From contig JAPLMQ010000280.1 of assembly GCA_026386955.1 (NCBI GenBank), forward strand, positions 1-46,252: a stretch of DNA of 46,252 bases, given 5' to 3'. Of this stretch, positions 43,201 to 46,252 are shown one piece after another. A model generated the notes under the pieces. It did not search any database. It saw only the letters and a program-made list of their open reading frames with translations, and was not told the origin of the DNA. Source of the DNA: Planctomycetota bacterium. GTDB lineage: Bacteria > Planctomycetota > Phycisphaerae > Phycisphaerales > Phycisphaeraceae. The translations under genes were made by a program, and so were the position numbers. Each line of letters opens with the position of its first letter. The stretch's first letter is position 1.

Positions 43201-43266
43201 GCCGACAAATTCGAGATCCACGGGCAGAGCGAGATGAAGTACGAGATCACGCCGTTCGCGAAATAA
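40216..43266 (+). CDS. large secreted toroid-like protein, putative polysaccharide lyase
   Basis: A 1016-residue protein with a Sec signal peptide: basic start, hydrophobic stretch about 18-35, and cleavage after A-R-A (residue 39). Residues 45-330 are beta-rich. Residues about 430-760 contain helical repeats typical of an (alpha/alpha) toroid (DERLKALSARYLDRMATAL; CTYPLYQLGRLYNISGDPK). A C-terminal beta-sandwich completes the protein. The architecture resembles polysaccharide lyases, but I cannot assign a family or see catalytic residues with confidence. It follows a GntR/LacI regulator and a heparinase-like gene. GGAAA about eight bases upstream supports the ATG at 40216. Confidence 0.7.
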   Translation: MQATRRPASRLASAASFPGVVAILLALAASLLLAAPARAANPEPPVFYHLRQGVTFYVVNPSGKDFTVDLDLKDLNIYCQGAQTALVKVYGPEGEVAVDDEIPDDGIVNGGYDQAWAGWDHEQWARAGLRDLGAEALFRSDAFSDPRKVEKIRGTVRSYKVKGTKPGVYQVQVVGCDDHFLGFSTTPALKFGVCGHPDFLAGHGSQFKTTYLYVPVRPWYEQSHATCSLWLIEHHYPRTRKLTLFNGNTPLPLKDIVYETTANSMTADQAIGRVEFDAKALKPGMVLKLVNEIVPPNVPAPGVAADTGTASGGEIVSDPAEMGDFLIRVAGIPPIFCPDEETCRAIAGGTIAIPDGPAVSFAWQKELWDAVKNLKKEDFVVTPGAGAWSTISKEELAKIQVHLWNSGSRPEDVDAAITKVHAALAAGPFNLAKLLDGPTFDGLNIDDLAVFYLMPFKGNALHQNKALRNIITMALIRQWYRYRAGEVIYDDGELNIAYAQGFHWDNWEPVWCMKNDLDPAVLKAFQKGATAIAQRMFYANGLELVLSNGRTTIPLNLYHAYLITGDERLKALSARYLDRMATALDGPHSGRSATGYFREHFSADGGYCTYPLYQLGRLYNISGDPKVYDLVDKLCKWVCYVTLPNDPKNRSYVGPTSWNARIAMSAITHTWGNGYKYIAGKSEWAARIYRYMHGNSPQFYDLADPAYEPGKAVPDCAKALVLTRLTRGVLPAAPFPGEFDKPFFEDIGAGHEFFAIRRGTYYAILYSGKRTPFWMDLSLGGSNNFNGGGIAGLSVNGVGAMVVGRVLREYGWPLQHWRDLTIPAACGELSDGRVFNTGMARNTVAWDAKAYTVKTTGECVTAPVNFVRDYAFGEKSIAATIRIVDAALDKDAFQYRSVFHPRSDFIREAWELIPVMVVKETTLTALDASGKAIGPVIEAGVDNVAAVEVNNGKGGIKITFDKPRTVKLSPAPEPHNPHPHGEGLDHVSKALQIKIADKFEIHGQSEMKYEITPFAK

Positions 43267-43330
43267 TCCGGCGAGCAACGACGCCAGCAACGAAGCGAAC
43301 AGAGCCGCGCACAACATCGAACCCCCAAAA

Positions 43331-43357
43331 CCCAGGTGCCGCCGCGCCTGGGTTTTT
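43331..43357 (+). terminator. intrinsic terminator, CCCAGG type
   Basis: CCCAGGTGC and GCGCCTGGG pair (one G-T) around CGCC and are followed by TTTTT. It lies 65 bases after the stop of the secreted protein gene. Confidence 0.85.
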
Positions 43358-43404
43358 CCTGCGCCAAACAACAGCGCCGAAGCCTTGCGCTCCCCGCGCT
43401 CCGC

Positions 43405-43410
43405 TATCAT
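43405..43410 (+). promoter_or_regulatory. -10 box of nfo, leaderless arrangement
   Basis: TATCAT ends six bases before the ATG at 43417, with no ribosome binding site between them. Confidence 0.5.
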
Positions 43411-43416
43411 CCCACC

Positions 43417-44328
43417 ATGATGATCGGCTCCCACCTCTCCATCGCCGGCGGGCTCCACAAGGCGCTGCTCTCCGCCCGCGAGCTCGAGATGCCCTGCGTG
43501 CAGGTCTTCACCGCCAACCCGCGCTCGTGGAGCAAGTCCTTCGCCGGCGACGCGCCATCGAAGGCCGGCCAATCCACGCTCACCGACGAGACCGTCCGCC
43601 TCTGGCGCGACCACCTGCGCGACACCGGCCTCTCCTCCACCGTCAGCCACGACAGCTACCTGATCAACCTCGGCGCGCCCGACCCCGCCTCGCGCGAAAA
43701 ATCGGCCCAGATGTTCCGCGGCGAGCTCGAGCGCTGCGAGGCCCTGGGCATCCCCTTGGCCGTCACGCACCCCGGCGCGTCGCTCGCTGGCACGGTCGAC
43801 GAGGGGCTCGCCCACGTCGCGGAGTCGCTCGACGCGATCCACGCCATGACGCCGGGCTTCAAGGTCGTCACCTGCCTGGAGATCGTCGCCGGCCAGGGCA
43901 CGACGCTCGGCCGGACGTTCGAGGAATTGAAGGCGATCATCGACCGCGTGAAGGCGCCCGAGCGCGTCGCCGTCTGCCTCGACACCGCCCACATGCTCGA
44001 GGGCGGCTACGACCTCACCAGCGCCAAGGGCGCGAAGGCGGTCTTCGAGGAATGCGACGCGGTGCTGGGAATTTCGCGGGTCCGGGTGATGCACATCAAC
44101 GACTCGAAGACCCCGCGCGGCAGCCGGGTCGACCGCCACGAGCACATCGGCCAAGGGCACGTCGCCTTGGCGGCGTTCGAGGTGGTGATGAACCACCCCG
44201 CGCTGGCGGAAGTGCCCAAGATCCTCGAGACGCCCAAGGAAGGCGAGCACGAAGGCCGGCCTTGGGACGCGGTCAACCGCGACCTCTTGGCGGGCATGGT
44301 CAAGAAGGCCCCCAAAAATTGCAAATGA
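43417..44328 (+). CDS. nfo: deoxyribonuclease IV (endonuclease IV)
   Basis: A 303-residue AP endonuclease of base excision repair that nicks DNA 5' to abasic sites. The TIM-barrel family signatures are visible: IGSHLSIAGGL at the N-terminus, QVFTANPRSW, the segment SHDSYLINLG, CLETVAGQG-like (CLEIVAGQGTTLG), VCLDTAHMLEGGYD, and MHINDSKTPRGSRVDRHEHIGQGH. These hold the three-zinc ligands. Two ATGs occur (43417 and 43420). It is slightly longer than the usual 285. A candidate RNA gene and upp lie downstream. Confidence 0.95.
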   Translation: MMIGSHLSIAGGLHKALLSARELEMPCVQVFTANPRSWSKSFAGDAPSKAGQSTLTDETVRLWRDHLRDTGLSSTVSHDSYLINLGAPDPASREKSAQMFRGELERCEALGIPLAVTHPGASLAGTVDEGLAHVAESLDAIHAMTPGFKVVTCLEIVAGQGTTLGRTFEELKAIIDRVKAPERVAVCLDTAHMLEGGYDLTSAKGAKAVFEECDAVLGISRVRVMHINDSKTPRGSRVDRHEHIGQGHVALAAFEVVMNHPALAEVPKILETPKEGEHEGRPWDAVNRDLLAGMVKKAPKNCK

Positions 44329-44436
44329 AGTGTTTGCAGGCAGATGCAGACGCGCAACCGCCGCCGCATGCAGGGCCATGGCGTTCATATAAGACGTCCT
44401 TGAATTGTGAATATCTGTCGTGAATCGCAAAAAAAC

Positions 44437-44442
44437 TTGACT
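44437..44442 (+). promoter_or_regulatory. possible -35 box of the downstream RNA
   Basis: A TTGACT hexamer lies at 44437-44442 in a lower-GC stretch. A matching -10 is not clear: CTATTGAT (44462 onward) is nearest, with 18-20 bases of spacing. If used, transcription would start near 44472. Confidence 0.3.
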
Positions 44443-44469
44443 TCGAGCTCTTCCTGAACGACTATTGAT

Positions 44470-44620
44470 GCAGACGAACGAATTGGGAAGGAGGTCAACG
44501 GCAAGCAGACCAAGCGCGGTAAAATAGTCTGGTGTGAAGAGAGACTGGCCGAGCGGGCTTCCAGTCGATCCTAAATGAACTTTTCCGTCCCCTCATTTGG
44601 ATTCACGCTCGGCCTTCTTT
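44470..44620 (+). ncRNA. candidate structured small RNA
   Basis: In the 573-bp spacer between nfo and upp (44329-44901) no gene is convincing, but this segment folds strongly. GGCCGAGCG (44547-44555) pairs with CGCTCGGCC (44606-44614), and inside it ATCCTAAATGA (44568-44578) pairs with TCATTTGGAT (44593-44602) with one bulge. TTCTTT follows, as in a terminator. Upstream, CAGAC/GTCTG and AGTCT/AGACT arms can also pair. The base composition is lower in GC than the surroundings. It could be a 6S-like or other regulatory RNA, or only a long terminator stem. I recognise no Rfam family. Confidence 0.4.
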
Positions 44621-44756
44621 ATGCGCAGAATTAGCCGCCTGCCCCCCCTTTCGCCCCCGCGGCTCTCCCCCAAAAATCCTTCAATCGATTCCTGAAAAAC
44701 ATTGTTTCGTTTCCGTTTCCGCACGCGCGCACCGCCCCCGTAAGACCCGCACAAGC

Positions 44757-44774
44757 GTCCGGCCAATTCCGGAC
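44757..44774. repeat. GTCCGG/CCGGAC hairpin before upp
   Basis: GTCCGGCCAATTCCGGAC, an 18-base palindrome with a six-base centre. A sister site lies after upp at 45721-45738. Confidence 0.5.
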
Positions 44775-44901
44775 AAAACAACGTCTTCGCGTTCCAAGCC
44801 AAGCCCGTTCCAGCCTTTGCACACGCCAAAAATTCCGCACGGCTTGCGCGAAATCGACCCTCCAAAACCGCCGTTTCCCACCCCGCCACCCCCCCCGCGC
44901 C

Positions 44902-45543
44902 ATGCCCACGCCGACCTCCCACGTCCGCGTCGTCGACCACCCGGTGCTCGCGCATCTGCTGACCGAGGCGCGCGACCGGCAGACGCCCCCCGGCCGATTC
45001 CGCGCCGTGATCGCCCAGCTCGGCGAGCTGCTCGCCTACGAGGCCGTGCGGGATTTGCCCCTGAAATCCGCGCCGATCCAGACGCCGCTCGAGCCCTTCC
45101 CAGGCCAGCGCCTAGGCGGCAAGGTCACGCTCGTGCCGATCCTCCGCGCGGGCCTGGGCCTCGCGGAAGGCGCGCAGCGGCTGCTGCCCGACGCGAGCGT
45201 CGGGCACATCGGGATGTTCCGCGACGAGCGCCGCCTGAGCCCCGTGAGCTACTACGACAAGCTCCCGCCCGACATCGCCAACACCGCGGTTTTGCTGCTC
45301 GACCCCATGCTCGCCACGGGCGGCAGCGCCCTCGCGGCGCTGGAGCTGCTCCGCTCGCGCGGCTGCCGAGACATCCGTCTCATCTGCGTGCTCGCCTCGC
45401 CCGAGGGCATCGAGCGCCTCGCGGCCGAGGCGCCCGACGTGCGGATCATCACGGCCGCGGTCGACCGCGAACTCGACGACCGCGGCTACATCCTCCCGGG
45501 CCTGGGCGACGCAGGGGACCGGATGTTCGGGACGAGTGAGTGA
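44902..45543 (+). CDS. upp: uracil phosphoribosyltransferase
   Basis: A 213-residue pyrimidine-salvage enzyme that makes UMP from uracil and PRPP. The PRPP-binding motif is LLLDPMLATGGSALAAL, and the uracil-binding GYILPGLGDAGDRMFGT motif ends the protein. The N-terminal VVDHPVLAHLLTEARDR and VPILRAGLGLAEG segments are typical. The ATG at 44902 is chosen. The long pyrimidine-rich spacer before it carries a palindrome at 44757 and a candidate RNA further upstream. It stands alone. Confidence 0.96.
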   Translation: MPTPTSHVRVVDHPVLAHLLTEARDRQTPPGRFRAVIAQLGELLAYEAVRDLPLKSAPIQTPLEPFPGQRLGGKVTLVPILRAGLGLAEGAQRLLPDASVGHIGMFRDERRLSPVSYYDKLPPDIANTAVLLLDPMLATGGSALAALELLRSRGCRDIRLICVLASPEGIERLAAEAPDVRIITAAVDRELDDRGYILPGLGDAGDRMFGTSE

Positions 45544-45720
45544 GATGAAGCGCGTTGATTCGATCGTCGCGAGATCGTCGCGCAGGCCGCGCGCCGCGAT
45601 CGCGCGCGGCGGGTTCCTCGGCGTCGCGCGGACGGGTCGAACCGTCGGATCGCCGCGGCGCGCAAGTCGCGTTTTTTCATCCGCGGAAATCTTCCGCAAC
45701 CCCTGATTTTTCGGCGCGGT

Positions 45721-45738
45721 GTCCGGAAATTCCCGGAC
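45721..45738. repeat. GTCCGG/CCGGAC hairpin after upp
   Basis: GTCCGGAAATTCCCGGAC, the counterpart of 44757-44774, with the same arms and an A/T-rich centre. Confidence 0.5.
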
Positions 45739-45938
45739 AAGCACCCGCGTTTTTGGCGTGATTTCGAGGGTGGGATGTCCGAAAATGGGCCGCCGCGCCC
45801 CGCTCGACGGCCTCTCCAGTGCCGCTCCATGCTCCATGAAGCCCCGATCCGGACGCTAATGTCGCGCCATCGGCACTGTCGCCCGGCCGAAGGCGAAGCG
45901 GAACCGATCGATCGCCCATTTCTCGCCCCGGTCGACCC

Positions 45939-45965
45939 GCACACAGCAGCCTTCTGCTGCGGTGC
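45939..45965. repeat. dispersed GCAGC/GCTGC hairpin
   Basis: CAGCAG and CTGCTG arms with flanking GCAC/GTGC, a degenerate copy of the hairpin at 7488-7514 in the opposite orientation. Confidence 0.5.
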
Positions 45966-46012
45966 GGCACGAATCGCGCGGAGATGCGATTCGTCTCTTG
46001 GATTCGTCTCTT

Positions 46013-46060
46013 GTAGGGTGGGTTGAAGCGGTACCCCCGGAATCCGCGAAGCCCACCGGT
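46013..46060. repeat. dispersed GGTGGGTT...AAGCCCACC hairpin, copy 2
   Basis: Second copy of the repeat at 36241-36280, with the same outer arms GGTGGG/CCCACC and inner CGCGAA. Confidence 0.6.
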
Positions 46061-46145
46061 TGCGCGCAGGGCCAAGCATGCCGCGCCGAGATTGACGGCG
46101 ACCCTCTGGGTTACTGAGCGCTGGATTGACAAAGCGCATCGGGTG

Positions 46146-46170
46146 CCACGGGTGGCTTGTCCACCCGTGG
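46146..46170. repeat. perfect hairpin CCACGGGTGG/CCACCCGTGG
   Basis: Ten-base arms pair perfectly around CTTGT. It is probably a dispersed repeat, because it has no T-run. Confidence 0.6.
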
Positions 46171-46252
46171 AGGCTGGCCGTGCGTCGTGCCGTGTCGGAA
46201 GTGGCTCAAGAAGCCCTTTCCCCGAGTCCTTGCGTCTCCGTGTGTCTCACCA

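Larger units (their letters stand above)
45544..46252. other. 709-bp region without a gene, with dispersed repeats
   Basis: No open frame here looks like a gene. The region holds a GTCCGG...CCGGAC hairpin (45721-45738), a GCAGCC-type hairpin (45939-45965), a GGTGGGTT-type hairpin (46013-46060) and a perfect CCACGGGTGG/CCACCCGTGG hairpin (46146-46170). The last 80 bases resemble the start of the next spacer. Confidence 0.5.

Noticed and set aside
36535-44430. A single minus-strand open frame of 2631 residues
   Set aside because: Only its last part (36535-38709) is a gene. The rest is antisense to the regulator, secreted protein and nfo genes and has low-complexity composition caused by high GC.
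44593-44955. A 120-residue minus-strand frame in the nfo-upp spacer
   Set aside because: No family motif, overlaps the upp start and the candidate RNA, and its composition follows the pyrimidine-rich spacer.
1-46252. Prophage, insertion sequence or defence island
   Set aside because: No integrase, transposase, phage structural gene or known defence gene was seen. The only mobile-looking sequences are the small inverted-repeat elements.

Overview
The window is about 46 kb of very GC-rich bacterial DNA (by eye around 70%), densely packed with single-copy chromosomal genes. The organism is most likely a planctomycete, probably of the Phycisphaerae type. This is inferred from the GC content, a prepilin-like protein with a type IV pilin signal, creatininase and mandelate-racemase family enzymes, heparinase-like polysaccharide lyases, a GntR/LacI hybrid regulator, a sigma-factor-like protein with unusual domain order, and many short palindromic repeats. 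No rRNA, CRISPR array, insertion sequence or prophage was found.

Layout. 1-357: the end of a leftward gene and operator-like palindromes. 358-3554: prepilin-like protein, a CtBP-type 2-hydroxyacid dehydrogenase, tRNA-Phe and leucyl/phenylalanyl-tRNA-protein transferase. 3580-8615: creatininase family protein with an enolase-superfamily enzyme, SpoU-type RNA methyltransferase, SGNH hydrolase and alpha/beta hydrolase. 8619-12542: a tightly coupled pair of APH-fold kinase and enolase paralogue, divergent from an FGGY sugar kinase. 12553-16698: small membrane protein, OppD-like ATPase, 3-hydroxyisobutyrate-dehydrogenase-like enzyme and a probable aminofutalosine deaminase. 16854-21882: OmpA-family lipoprotein, two small unknown genes with a relic of ispF, ispF, an NtrC-type regulator and mqnA. 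21997-24322: sigma-like protein and a low-GC HELGH protein. 24523-28493: queE-queD, folK, cysH and an L,D-transpeptidase. 28684-33933: rarA, and the haem-route genes sirC, hemX/ccsA-like and hemA. 33937-43266: a GT39-like membrane glycosyltransferase, then a heparinase-like enzyme, a GntR/LacI regulator and a large secreted protein. 43417-45543: endonuclease IV, a candidate structured RNA and uracil phosphoribosyltransferase. 45544-46252: no gene, only repeats.

How genes work together. sirC, a HemX/CcsA-like membrane protein and hemA form a tetrapyrrole block. queE and queD form a two-gene operon for 7-deazaguanine synthesis. mqnA and a probable aminofutalosine deaminase indicate menaquinone synthesis by the futalosine route. 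The heparinase-like enzyme, regulator and secreted toroid-like protein look like a small polysaccharide-use locus.

The points most worth a second look are: two homologous 187-bp inverted-repeat elements plus solitary ends, one of them read as coding sequence inside rarA; an enolase paralogue that has lost a catalytic histidine and is coupled to an APH-fold kinase; a sigma-like protein with region-2-like sequence at its C-terminus; repeated -10 boxes placed six bases before start codons (leaderless mRNAs); and a probable small RNA upstream of upp.
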